This document shows, piece by piece, positions 51,309 to 58,729 of a stretch of DNA of 64,000 nucleotides. Source of the stretch: CAWFMO01 sp963817065 (lineage in GTDB: Bacteria; Actinomycetota; Thermoleophilia; Solirubrobacterales; 70-9); NCBI GenBank assembly GCA_963817065.1, contig CAWFMO010000001.1:1364001-1428000 (forward strand), given 5' to 3'. A program made the translations under genes and the position numbers. How positions within the stretch are numbered: position 1 is the first letter of the stretch; every line of letters starts with the position of its first letter. The notes under the pieces are model-generated. The model was given only the letters and a program-made list of their open reading frames with translations, was not told the DNA's origin and did no database searches.

Positions 51309-52340
51309 ATGCGGGCAGTCGTGCTCACGGGTCATGGGGGCCCCGAGGTGTTGGAGGCGCAGGAGCGTCCCGAGCCCGAGGCCGGCCCGGGCGAGGTCCG
51401 GATCGCGGTCAAGGCCGCGGGGATCAACTTCGCCGACACGATGGCCCGCGTCGGTCTCTACCCCGAGGCGCCGAAGCCGCCCTGCGTGCTCGGCTACGAG
51501 GTCGCCGGCGAGATCGAGTCGCTCGGCCCGGGGGTCGACACGCTCAAGGTCGGCGACCGCGTCACGGCCGGCACCCGCTTCGGCGGCCAGGCCGAGCTGG
51601 TCACCGCTCCCGCGACCCAGGTCCTGCCGCTCGAGGACCGGCTCAGCTTCGAGCAGGGCGCGGCGATCCCGGTCAACTACGCGACCGCCTACGCCGCGCT
51701 GGTGACGATGGGCGGGCTCGAGCGGGGCGACCGGGTCCTGATCCACGCCGCCGCCGGCGGCGTCGGCACCGCCGCGATCCAGCTCGCGAAGTCGCGCGGC
51801 GCCGAGATCTTCGGCACCGCGTCGCCCGGCAAGCACGAGGCGATCCGCGAGCTCGGACTCGAGCACGCGATCGATTACCGCAGCCAGGACTTCGAGCAGG
51901 AGGTCACGAGGCTGACCGACGGGGAGGGGGTCGACGTGATCATCGACGCCACCGGCCCGACCAACTTCCGCAAGGACTACCGCCTGCTGCGCGCCGGCGG
52001 CTGCCTGATCATGTACGGGCTCTCGGAGGCGTCGACCGGGACCGGGCGCAGCATCCGCAAGGCCGCGAGCGCGATGGTCCGCGGCCCGTTCGCGACGATG
52101 CCGTGGTGGAAGAGCCTCAACGTGATGAACGAGAACAAGGGCGTCTTCGGCCTCAACATGCTCTCCTGGTCCGACGCCGAGCCCGGTCTGACGCGGATCA
52201 TCGAGCCGCTGACGGCGGAGATCGAGTCCGCCGGGCTCGAGCCCGTCGTCGCGCAGGCTTTCCCCTTCGACCGCGCCGGCGAGGCTCACCAGTTCATCGC
52301 CGACCGCAAGAACGTCGGCAAGGTAGTGCTCGTTCCCTGA
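51309..52340 (+). CDS. quinone oxidoreductase-like MDR-family protein
   Basis: Zinc-free medium-chain dehydrogenase/reductase, 343 residues. AVVLTGHGGPEVLE and VRIAVKAAGINFADTMARVGLYP open the GroES-like domain; VLGYEVAGEIESLGPGV and PVNYATAYAALV follow; VLIHAAAGGVGTAAIQLAKSRGAEIFGTA is the NADPH-binding motif. It is closest to the VAT-1/quinone oxidoreductase branch, which reduces quinones or enones with NADPH. The natural substrate is not evident. It ends 36 bases before the leuA leader peptide. Confidence 0.87.
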   Translation: MRAVVLTGHGGPEVLEAQERPEPEAGPGEVRIAVKAAGINFADTMARVGLYPEAPKPPCVLGYEVAGEIESLGPGVDTLKVGDRVTAGTRFGGQAELVTAPATQVLPLEDRLSFEQGAAIPVNYATAYAALVTMGGLERGDRVLIHAAAGGVGTAAIQLAKSRGAEIFGTASPGKHEAIRELGLEHAIDYRSQDFEQEVTRLTDGEGVDVIIDATGPTNFRKDYRLLRAGGCLIMYGLSEASTGTGRSIRKAASAMVRGPFATMPWWKSLNVMNENKGVFGLNMLSWSDAEPGLTRIIEPLTAEIESAGLEPVVAQAFPFDRAGEAHQFIADRKNVGKVVLVP

Positions 52341-52360
52341 GAAGTACTCGGTAGCGGTGG

Positions 52361-52366
52361 TACTCT
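52361..52366 (+). promoter_or_regulatory. -10 box TACTCT for the leuL-leuA transcript
   Basis: TACTCT lies ten bases before the ATG of the leader peptide at 52377. If correct, the leader peptide is read from an almost leaderless RNA. Confidence 0.4.
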
Positions 52367-52376
52367 GAATCGTCCG

Positions 52377-52436
52377 ATGAGCCACCGGCTCGACAGCCTC
52401 AGCCTCCTCCTGCTCCTCCCCCCTCGGGGGGAGTAA
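52377..52436 (+). CDS. leuL: leucine leader peptide for leuA control
   Basis: A 19-residue reading frame, MSHRLDSLSLLLLLPPRGE, ending in TAA 64 bases before leuA. Seven of its residues are leucine, five of them consecutive (codons CTC CTC CTG CTC CTC). Short leader peptides rich in the end-product amino acid are the hallmark of attenuation control, and leader-peptide regulation of leuA is known in other actinobacteria. The Leu-codon run is also complementary to the leuA ribosome-binding site. The gene is too short and too well placed to be a chance frame. Confidence 0.8.
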   Translation: MSHRLDSLSLLLLLPPRGE

Positions 52437-52499
52437 TCGCTGGCGGCGCGAGAGCCGTAAACCAACGCCCATCGGAAGAGCTTCAGAGTAGGAGGAATC
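52377..52499 (+). promoter_or_regulatory. leuA attenuator region with alternative hairpins
   Basis: Three pairings can be seen. GAGCC (52379-52383) can pair with GGCTC (52387-52391), which can pair instead with GAGCC at 52452-52456. CTCCCCCC and GGGGGGAG (52416-52433) form a strong stem within the end of the leader frame. The Leu-codon run 52406-52415 can pair over ten positions with GAGTAGGAGG (52486-52495), the leuA Shine-Dalgarno region. No T-run terminator is present, which favours control of translation rather than of termination. Confidence 0.6.
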
Positions 52500-54077
52500 A
52501 TGAGCGCTGAGAACCGCGTCAACATCTTCGACACGACCCTGCGCGACGGCGAGCAGTCGCCCGGGATCTCGCTCAACACGGGCGAGAAGGTCGAGATCGC
52601 ACAGCAGCTCGCGCGGCTCGGCGTCGACGTGATCGAGGCCGGCTTTCCGATCACGTCGCCCGGAGACTTCGAGGCGGTCGAGGCGATCGCCCGCAACGTC
52701 GAGGGACCGGTGATCTGCGGGCTCGCGCGGACACACAAGGCCGACATCGACGCCGCCTGGGGCGCGATCAAGGACTCCGAGAGGCCGCGGATCCACACCT
52801 TCATCTCGACCTCGGACATCCACATCGAGCACCAGCTCCAGACGACGCGCGAGGACGTCAAGGGCCAGGCCAAGGCCGCCGTGACCCTGGCCAAGAGCTA
52901 CACCGACGACGTCGAGTTCTCGCCGATGGACGCGACCCGCGCCGACATCGAGTTCACCGCCGAGGTCTGCGCGATCGCGCTCGCCGAGGGCGCGACGACG
53001 ATCAACATCCCCGACACCGTCGGCTACACGACGCCCGAGGAGTACGGGGCCTACTTCGCCCGCCTCTACGAGCTGATCCCGGGGCTGCGCGAGGTCGAGC
53101 TCTCGGTTCACTGCCACGACGACCTCGGGATGGCGGTCGCCAACTCCTACGCCGGGCTGCTGGCCGGGGCGCGCCAGGTCGAGTGCGCCGTCAACGGGAT
53201 CGGCGAGCGCGCCGGCAACTGCTCGCTCGAGGAGATCGTGATGCTGCTGCGGACCCGCCGCGACGAGCACGGCCTCGACACCGGGCTCAAGATCAAGGAG
53301 CTGGCGAAGACGAGCCGCATGGTCTCGCGCTCGACCGGCTACGCGGTGCCGCCGAACAAGGCGGTCGTCGGCCGCAACGCGTTCGCCCACGAGTCGGGGA
53401 TCCACCAGGACGGCGTGCTCAAGGAGCGCTCGACCTACGAGATCATGGACGCGACCGAGGTCGGGCTCGACTCGAACTCGATCGTGCTCGGCAAGCACTC
53501 CGGCCGTCACGCGCTCAAGGACGCTCTCGGCGAGCTCGGGTTCGTCGTCGAAGGCAACGCCCTCAACCAGGCCTTCGACCGCTTCAAGCAGATCGCCGAC
53601 AAGAAGAAGCAGGTGACGGCGCTCGACCTCGAGGCGATCGTCTCCGAAGAGATGCGCGAGCGCACCGAGTCCTACACGCTCGCCGGCTTCGAGGTCAGCG
53701 ACAGCTCCGATGCCGAGCCGAAGGCGACCGTGCGCATCAACCTGCCGTCCGGCAAGGTCGCCGAGGCGACGTCGAGCGGCGACGGTCCCGTCGACGCGAT
53801 CTTCAGCGCGATCATGAGCGCCGCCGACAGCGAGGCCGAGCTGCGTGAGTACCGCGTCGGCGCCGTGACCGGGGGCGAGGACGCGCTCGGCGAGGTCACC
53901 GTGACGCTGCGGTTCGATGGCCGGCTGGCCTCCGGCCAGGGCGTCGCGACGAGCATCCTCGAGGCCTCGGCGCGCGCCTACGTCCGGGCGCTCTCCAACG
54001 CCCTCGACGGCGCCGCGATCAAGGAGGCCGAAGCGGCGACCGCCGACGCGGCGAGCGAGCGCACGCCGGGCCCGTAG
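52500..54077 (+). CDS. leuA: 2-isopropylmalate synthase
   Basis: Condenses 2-oxoisovalerate with acetyl-CoA, the committed step to leucine. 525 residues, the bacterial type-I length. DTTLRDGEQSPGISLN opens the catalytic barrel; then VIEAGFPITSPGDFEAV, VHCHDDLGMAVANSYAG (metal ligands) and NGIGERAGNCSLEE; NAFAHESGIHQDGVLK ends the domain. The C-terminal LeuA dimer domain gives leucine feedback inhibition. ATG 52500 is preceded by TAGGAGGAATC. Controlled by the leader peptide just upstream. Confidence 0.96.
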   Translation: MSAENRVNIFDTTLRDGEQSPGISLNTGEKVEIAQQLARLGVDVIEAGFPITSPGDFEAVEAIARNVEGPVICGLARTHKADIDAAWGAIKDSERPRIHTFISTSDIHIEHQLQTTREDVKGQAKAAVTLAKSYTDDVEFSPMDATRADIEFTAEVCAIALAEGATTINIPDTVGYTTPEEYGAYFARLYELIPGLREVELSVHCHDDLGMAVANSYAGLLAGARQVECAVNGIGERAGNCSLEEIVMLLRTRRDEHGLDTGLKIKELAKTSRMVSRSTGYAVPPNKAVVGRNAFAHESGIHQDGVLKERSTYEIMDATEVGLDSNSIVLGKHSGRHALKDALGELGFVVEGNALNQAFDRFKQIADKKKQVTALDLEAIVSEEMRERTESYTLAGFEVSDSSDAEPKATVRINLPSGKVAEATSSGDGPVDAIFSAIMSAADSEAELREYRVGAVTGGEDALGEVTVTLRFDGRLASGQGVATSILEASARAYVRALSNALDGAAIKEAEAATADAASERTPGP

Positions 54078-54084
54078 CGGGACG

Positions 54085-54090
54085 TAGACT
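54085..54090 (+). promoter_or_regulatory. -10 box TAGACT, leaderless type
   Basis: TAGACT, eight bases, then ATG 54099. Confidence 0.4.
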
Positions 54091-54098
54091 CGCCCCCG

Positions 54099-54551
54099 AT
54101 GGCAGCAACCGAAGCACCGCAAGCCGACTCGGCGTTCTGGAAGTTCTGGAACGTCGGGACCAAGGGCCACGTCGCCCTCTACAAGCTCACCCGCGGCCGG
54201 ATCGGCGGCAGGTCGATGGGCGCTCCGGTCGCGTTGGTCGAGAACGTCGGGCGCAAGAGCGGCAAGCACCGCACCCATCCGCTGATCTGCACCGAGGACG
54301 GTGAGAACCTCGTCCTGATCGCCTCGAAGGGCGGGATCGAGAAGCACCCGGCCTGGTACCTGAACCTGATGGCGAACCCGGAGACCAACGCCTGGTGGAA
54401 GGGCGAGAAGCGCCGCGTCCGCGCACGCGAGGCCGAGGGCGAGGAGCGCGAGCGGCTCTGGAACCAGATGGTCGCGGCGTACAAGCCGTACAAGAGCTAC
54501 CAGCGCCGCACCGAGCGCCGGATTCCCGTGGTCGTGCTCGAGCCCGCCTGA
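54099..54551 (+). CDS. deazaflavin (F420)-dependent nitroreductase-family protein
   Basis: A 150-residue split-barrel protein of the Ddn family: LYKLTRGRIGGRSMGAPVALVENVGRKSGKHRTHPL, LVLIASKGGIEKHPAWYLNLMANPETNAWWKG, and RLWNQMVAAYKPYKSYQRRTERRIPVVVLEP. These fit the F420-dependent quinone reductases of actinobacteria, which protect against oxidative stress or reduce quinones. The substrate is not known. Its TGA overlaps the ATG of the next SDR gene. Confidence 0.88.
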   Translation: MAATEAPQADSAFWKFWNVGTKGHVALYKLTRGRIGGRSMGAPVALVENVGRKSGKHRTHPLICTEDGENLVLIASKGGIEKHPAWYLNLMANPETNAWWKGEKRRVRAREAEGEERERLWNQMVAAYKPYKSYQRRTERRIPVVVLEPA

Positions 54552-55300
54552 TGGGGTCGCTCGAAGGCCGTCGCGCCGCGATCACCGGGGCTTCGTCGGG
54601 GATCGGCGAAGAGACCGCGCGGGTCCTCGCGCGCGAGGGCGCCGCGGTCGCGCTCGGCGCCCGCCGCGCCGACCGGCTCGAGAAGCTCGCGAAGGAGATC
54701 GAGCAGGGAGGAGGGAAGGCGGTCGCGATCGAGGTCGACGTCACGGAGGAGGCGTCGGCGAAGAGCTTCATCGAAGGCGCCGCGGACCAGCTCGGCGGGC
54801 TCGACATCCTCGTCAACAACGCCGGCGTGATGCTGCTCGGCGCGTTCGAGGGCCAGGAGAGCGAGGAGTGGCGACGGATGGTCGAGGTCAACGGCCTCGG
54901 GCTCCTCTACTGCTCGAATGCCGCGCTTCCGCTGATCCGCGATGCCGGCGGCGGCAACATCGTCAACATTTCCTCGGTCGCGGGACGGAACGCCAACATG
55001 GGCTCCGGCGTCTACAACTTCACCAAGTTCGGCGTCACCGGCTTCAGCGAGGCGCTGCGCCAGGAGGCTATGCACTCGAAGATCCGCGTGACCGTGGTCG
55101 AGCCCGGGTTCGTGGCCACCGAGCTCCAGGCCCACAACGAGGATCCGATGGTCGTCGAGCAGATCGACAAGATGCGCGACCAGATCGGCGACGTGCTCGA
55201 GGCCGAGGACATCGCCAACGCGATCCTCTACGCCGTGTCCCAGCCCGAGCGCGTCAACGTCAACGAGATCCTGATTCGGCCGACGGGCCAGCAACGCTGA
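54551..55300 (+). CDS. short-chain dehydrogenase/reductase
   Basis: A classical SDR of 249 residues: AAITGASSGIGEETARVLA is the cofactor loop, ILVNNAGVMLLG the structural motif, IVNISSVAG with the catalytic Ser, and YNFTKFGVTGFSEALRQEA with Tyr-x3-Lys. An Arg-rich cofactor region (GARRADRLEKL) suggests NADP preference. Substrate unknown. Start codon overlaps the stop of the Ddn-like gene. A hairpin-like inverted repeat follows its stop. Confidence 0.9.
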   Translation: MGSLEGRRAAITGASSGIGEETARVLAREGAAVALGARRADRLEKLAKEIEQGGGKAVAIEVDVTEEASAKSFIEGAADQLGGLDILVNNAGVMLLGAFEGQESEEWRRMVEVNGLGLLYCSNAALPLIRDAGGGNIVNISSVAGRNANMGSGVYNFTKFGVTGFSEALRQEAMHSKIRVTVVEPGFVATELQAHNEDPMVVEQIDKMRDQIGDVLEAEDIANAILYAVSQPERVNVNEILIRPTGQQR

Positions 55301-55332
55301 CAGCATACGGCTGTCTGTTATCGTGTACAGCC
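55299..55332. promoter_or_regulatory. inverted-repeat cluster ahead of the XRE-cupin regulator, possible operator
   Basis: GACAGC-ATACG-GCTGTC (55299-55315) is a perfect six-base inverted repeat, and a further ACAGCC lies at 55327-55332 facing GGCTGT at 55309. They surround the TATCGT box at 55319, ten bases before the regulator's ATG. An operator for autoregulation is a reasonable reading; a terminator for the SDR gene is the alternative. Confidence 0.4.
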
Positions 55333-55334
55333 CA

Positions 55335-55940
55335 ATGACGGTTGACGCACCCGAGAAGAGCGCCTCCTCAGAGCCCGATCAGCTCGTTGTCGGCGAACGC
55401 GTACGCGCGCTGCGCGACTCGATGGGCTTCTCCCTGCGCGAGCTCGCCGAGCGCAGCGGGGTCAGCGCCCCGATGCTCTCCCAGGTCGAGCGCGGCGAGA
55501 CCAGCCCGACGCTCGCCGTCGCGGCGAAGATCGCCTCCGGCCTCGACCTGACCCTCTCGCAGCTGCTGCGCCTCGACGAAGGCCAGCACGTCGTCGTCAC
55601 GCGCAAGACCCAGCGCCGTAAGCGCAAGCGCGGCGGCCACGCGGTCGAGGAGCTGACCCCGCCGCTGCCCGGCCAACGCGCCGACGTCTCCGTCCACAAG
55701 CTCGCTCCCGGGGCGGCGACCGGCGGGGCGGAGGACCCGCCCCTGCACGAGCCGGGCGCCCGTGAGACGGCCGTCGTCCTCGACGGCGCACCGGTCCTCG
55801 TCATCGACGGAGAGCGCCACGCGCTCGGCAGCGGCGACACGGTCACCTTCGACGCCGACCTCTCGCATCACTTCGAGAACCCCGGCGACTCCGAGGCCGA
55901 GCTGCTCGCGGTCGTCTCGGCCGGGCTGAGGAGATCCTGA
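55335..55940 (+). CDS. XRE-family regulator with cupin sensor domain
   Basis: A 201-residue regulator: an N-terminal helix-turn-helix (VGERVRALRDSMGFSLRELAERSGVSAPMLSQVERGETSPTLAVAAKIASGL) and a C-terminal cupin (LAPGAATGGAEDPPLHEPGARETAVVLDGAPVLVIDGERHALGSGDTVTFDADLSHHFEN) that would bind a small ligand. ATG 55335 is preferred because TATCGT lies ten bases upstream; a GTG at 55323 would overlap that box. Its TGA shares a base with the leuC ATG, so it heads the leuCD transcript and may control it; the ligand could be a leucine-pathway intermediate, which is speculation. Confidence 0.88.
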   Translation: MTVDAPEKSASSEPDQLVVGERVRALRDSMGFSLRELAERSGVSAPMLSQVERGETSPTLAVAAKIASGLDLTLSQLLRLDEGQHVVVTRKTQRRKRKRGGHAVEELTPPLPGQRADVSVHKLAPGAATGGAEDPPLHEPGARETAVVLDGAPVLVIDGERHALGSGDTVTFDADLSHHFENPGDSEAELLAVVSAGLRRS

Positions 55941-57325
55941 TGCCGAAAAGCCTCTTCGACAAGATCTGGGAAGCCCACGAGGTCGACGACGAGCTGATCT
56001 ACGTCGATCTCCACCTCGTCCACGAGGTCACCTCGCCCCAGGCGTTCGACGGGCTGCGGCTCGCGAACCGCACGGTCCGCCGCACCGACAAGACCCTCGC
56101 GACCGCGGACCACAACGTCCCGACCGACGGGACCGCCGTGGCGAGGCTGATCGCCGACGAGCTCTCGCGCAAGCAGGTCGAGAAGCTCGAGTCCAACTGC
56201 GAGGAGTTCGGGATCCCGCTCTACAGCCTCGGGTCGGAGCGGCGCGGGATCGTCCACGTGATCGGTCCCGAGCTCGGCGTCACGCAGCCGGGGATGACGA
56301 TCGTCTGCGGCGACTCGCACACCTCCACGCACGGCGCTTTCGGCGCCCTCGCCTTCGGCATCGGCACGTCAGAGGTCGAGCACGTGCTCGCGACCCAGTG
56401 TCTGGTCCAGGCGCGCCCGAAGACGATGCGGATCAACTACTCGGGCGAGCTGCGCCCCGGCGTCACCTCCAAGGACCTGATCCTGGCGACGATCGGCCGC
56501 CTCGGAGTCGGCGGGATGCAGGGCTACGCGGTCGAATACGCGGGGCCGGCGATCGAGGCGCTGCCGATGGAGAACCGGATGACGATCTGCAACATGACGA
56601 TCGAGGCCGGCGGGCGCGCGGGGATGATCGCCCCCGACGAGACGACCTTCGAGTACGTGAAGGGGCGCCCCGGCGCTCCCGAGGACTACGAGTCCGCGGT
56701 CGAGCGCTGGAAGGCGCTGCCGAGCGATGCGGGCGCGTCGTTCGACACCGAGGTCGAGGTCGACGCCGCGGGGATCTCGCCGATGGTCACCTGGGGGACG
56801 ACCCCGGGGATGGTGGTCGAGGTCACCGACGCCGTGCCGGACCCGGCGAAGATGGACTCGCCGGCCGACAAGGAGGCCGCCGAGCGCGCGCTGGCCTACA
56901 TGGACCTGAAGCCCGGCACCCCGATGGCCGAGATCCCTCTCGACCGGATCTTCATCGGCTCCTGCACGAACTCGCGGATCTCGGACCTGCGCGAGGCCGC
57001 GGCGCTGGTCGAGGGCCGCAAGATCGCCTCGACCCTGCGAGGGATGGTCGTCCCCGGCTCGCAGCAGGTCAAGCAGCAGGCCGAGGAGGAGGGGCTCGAC
57101 GAGGTGTTCCGCGCCGCCGGCTTCGAATGGCGCGAGTCGGGCTGCTCGGCGTGCCTGGGGATGAACCCCGACATCCTCGAGCCGGGCGAGCGCTGCGCCT
57201 CGACCTCGAACCGCAACTTCGAGGGCCGCCAGGGCGCCGGCGGGCGCACCCACCTCGTGAGCCCGAAGATGGCCGCCGCGGCCGCGGTCGAGGGCCATTT
57301 CGTCGACATCCGGGAGTGGTCCTGA
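55940..57325 (+). CDS. leuC: 3-isopropylmalate dehydratase, large subunit
   Basis: Aconitase-family [4Fe-4S] enzyme that isomerises 2- to 3-isopropylmalate with LeuD. 461 residues. DLHLVHEVTSPQAFDGLR, ADHNVPT, CGDSHTSTHGAFGALAFGIGTSEVEHVLATQ; the cluster cysteines are in FIGSCTNSRISDL and SGCSACLGMNPD; STSNRNFEGRQG follows. Start overlaps the regulator's stop (TGATG). A 13-codon frame bridges it to leuD. Confidence 0.96.
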   Translation: MPKSLFDKIWEAHEVDDELIYVDLHLVHEVTSPQAFDGLRLANRTVRRTDKTLATADHNVPTDGTAVARLIADELSRKQVEKLESNCEEFGIPLYSLGSERRGIVHVIGPELGVTQPGMTIVCGDSHTSTHGAFGALAFGIGTSEVEHVLATQCLVQARPKTMRINYSGELRPGVTSKDLILATIGRLGVGGMQGYAVEYAGPAIEALPMENRMTICNMTIEAGGRAGMIAPDETTFEYVKGRPGAPEDYESAVERWKALPSDAGASFDTEVEVDAAGISPMVTWGTTPGMVVEVTDAVPDPAKMDSPADKEAAERALAYMDLKPGTPMAEIPLDRIFIGSCTNSRISDLREAAALVEGRKIASTLRGMVVPGSQQVKQQAEEEGLDEVFRAAGFEWRESGCSACLGMNPDILEPGERCASTSNRNFEGRQGAGGRTHLVSPKMAAAAAVEGHFVDIREWS

Positions 57326-57366
57326 TGCACCGCACCCCCGGACGCGAAGCGGAGGAGGTGCGGTAA
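57325..57366 (+). CDS. 13-codon bridging reading frame between leuC and leuD
   Basis: ATG 57325 overlaps the leuC stop, and the TAA overlaps the leuD ATG (TAATG). The peptide would be MHRTPGREAEEVR. It may only keep ribosomes moving from leuC to leuD; the 20-base repeat described separately lies inside it. I am not sure it is a real gene. Confidence 0.25.
   Translation: MHRTPGREAEEVR
57337..57356 (+). repeat. 20-base repeat, copy 1, with ribosome-binding core
   Basis: CCCGGACGCGAAGCGGAGGA, identical to 57944-57963. Its GGAGGA lies nine bases before the leuD ATG and can serve as the Shine-Dalgarno site. Confidence 0.7.
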
Positions 57367-57929
57367 TGCTCGCGGTCCAAATCATCGAGGGGCCGGTCGC
57401 CGTTCTCGACCGCTCCGACGTCGACACCGACCAGATCATCCCGAAGCAGTTCCTGAAGCGGATCGAGCGCACCGGGTTCGGCGAGTTCCTGTTCTACGAC
57501 TGGTTCCGATCCGGCGAGATCGAGCTCGAGGCGCATCCGATCCTGGTCACGGGGCGCAACTTCGGCTCCGGGTCCTCGCGCGAGCACGCAGTCTGGGCGC
57601 TCAAGGACTACGGCTTCGACGCCGTGATCGCGCCCTCGTTCTCCGACATCTTCTATTCGAACTGCACCAAGAACGGGCTGCTGCCGATCGTCCTCGACGA
57701 GGAGCACTGCCGCGCGGTCGCCGCCTCGGGCGAGGCCCGGATCGACCTCGACGACCAAACAATCAACACAGCCGAGGGTGTCTTTGCGTTCGAGATCGAC
57801 GAGCAGATCAAGCACCGGCTGGTCAACGGCCTCGACGACGTCGCGATGACGTTCGAGCGCGGCGGGAAGATCGACGCGTTCGAGGCCGCCGGTCGCGCCG
57901 ACCACGGTCCCGTTACGACGTCCCTATGA
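57366..57929 (+). CDS. leuD: 3-isopropylmalate dehydratase, small subunit
   Basis: Swivelling domain partner of LeuC. 187 residues: VLDRSDVDTDQIIPKQFLKRI, VTGRNFGSGSSREHAVWALKDYGFDAVIAPSFSDIFYSNCTKNGLLPIVL, all typical; C-terminus slightly shorter than in E. coli. Preceded by the GGAGGA of the local repeat. The stop overlaps an ATG of the following methyltransferase frame. Confidence 0.95.
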   Translation: MLAVQIIEGPVAVLDRSDVDTDQIIPKQFLKRIERTGFGEFLFYDWFRSGEIELEAHPILVTGRNFGSGSSREHAVWALKDYGFDAVIAPSFSDIFYSNCTKNGLLPIVLDEEHCRAVAASGEARIDLDDQTINTAEGVFAFEIDEQIKHRLVNGLDDVAMTFERGGKIDAFEAAGRADHGPVTTSL

Positions 57930-57943
57930 CAACCCCGCCTATG

Positions 57944-57963
57944 CCCGGACGCGAAGCGGAGGA
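57944..57963 (+). repeat. 20-base repeat, copy 2, with ribosome-binding core
   Basis: Exact copy of 57337-57356 at the next gene junction. Its GGAGGA lies seven bases before the GTG at 57971. Confidence 0.7.
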
Positions 57964-57970
57964 CATGGGC

Positions 57971-58729
57971 GTGAATGTTGGCCCTCTCGACTGGGACGCC
58001 GAGACATATGACCGCGTATCCGACCCCCAGTTCAACTGGGGGATGGAGGTGCTCGAACGGCTGGAGCTGAACGGCGACGAGACCGTGCTCGACGCCGGCG
58101 CCGGGTCGGGGCGGGTGACCGCGAAGCTGCTCGAGCGACTGCCCGATGGTCGGCTGATCGCGCTCGACGGCTCGCCGTCGATGATCGACAAGGCGCGCGA
58201 GAACCTCGGCGAGCGCATCGAGTACGTGGTCATGGACCTCGCCGAGCTCGAGCTCGACGAGCCGGTCGACGTCGTCTTCTCGACCGCGACCTTCCACTGG
58301 GTCACCGACCACGACAACCTCTTCCGCCGCATCCACGCGGCTCTGAAGCCCGGCGGCCGCCTCCACGCCCAATGCGGCGGCGCCGGCAACGTCGCCAGAC
58401 ACGCGGCGGCGATCGCCGAGGTCTCGGGGCGCCCGGAGTTCGCCGAGCACTACGAGGGCCTGCCGATGATGTGGAACTTCTCTTCTGCCGAGCAGACCGC
58501 GGAGCGATTGGAGGCCGCCGGCTTCGATCGGATCGAGACCTGGCTCGAGCCCAAGCCGCTGACCCCGCCCGAGCCGCGCGAGTTCATGCGCACCGTGACC
58601 CTCGGCCCGCACCTCGAACAGCTCCCCGAAGAGCTCCGCGACGACTTCCTCGACGCGGTCGTCGCCGAGATGGACGACCCGCCGACGCTCGACTACGTGC
58701 GGCTCAACATCGAAGCGAAGCGCTCGTGA
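57971..58729 (+). CDS. class I SAM methyltransferase, trans-aconitate methyltransferase-like
   Basis: A 252-residue Rossmann methyltransferase. SAM-binding motif I is VLDAGAGSGRVTAKLLERLP, followed by ALDGSPSMIDKARENL, VDVVFSTATFHWVTDHDNLFRRIHAALKPGGRLHAQCGG, and a C-terminal cap (GFDRIETWLEPKPLTP). The FHWV segment and layout fit the Tam/Tmt1 group, which methylates small di- and tricarboxylates. Lying between leuD and leuB, isopropylmalate is a plausible substrate. The start is chosen from the GGAGGA seven bases before GTG 57971; ATG 57926 (overlapping leuD) and 57965 are alternatives. leuB overlaps its stop. Confidence 0.82.
   Translation: MNVGPLDWDAETYDRVSDPQFNWGMEVLERLELNGDETVLDAGAGSGRVTAKLLERLPDGRLIALDGSPSMIDKARENLGERIEYVVMDLAELELDEPVDVVFSTATFHWVTDHDNLFRRIHAALKPGGRLHAQCGGAGNVARHAAAIAEVSGRPEFAEHYEGLPMMWNFSSAEQTAERLEAAGFDRIETWLEPKPLTPPEPREFMRTVTLGPHLEQLPEELRDDFLDAVVAEMDDPPTLDYVRLNIEAKRS

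Noticed and set aside
52416..52433. CTCCCCCC/GGGGGGAG hairpin as a rho-independent terminator
   Set aside because: It has no T run, lies inside the leader peptide frame and ends before its stop codon; better read as part of the attenuator.
52361..52490. TACTCTGAA (52361) is the exact complement of TTCAGAGTA (52482), next to the leuA Shine-Dalgarno site
   Set aside because: Attractive as a long-range RNA pairing, but the first half overlaps the predicted -10 box and is probably not transcribed. Kept only as an alternative if the real transcription start is further upstream.
50856..54347. Minus-strand open frame of over 1,100 codons
   Set aside because: It lies opposite serA, leuA and others. 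Very high GC leaves few stop codons on the antisense strand; the translation is low-complexity Arg/Leu/Asp/Val with no domain. The same holds for 11406-13745, 26907-29546, 32479-35649 and 36529-38532.
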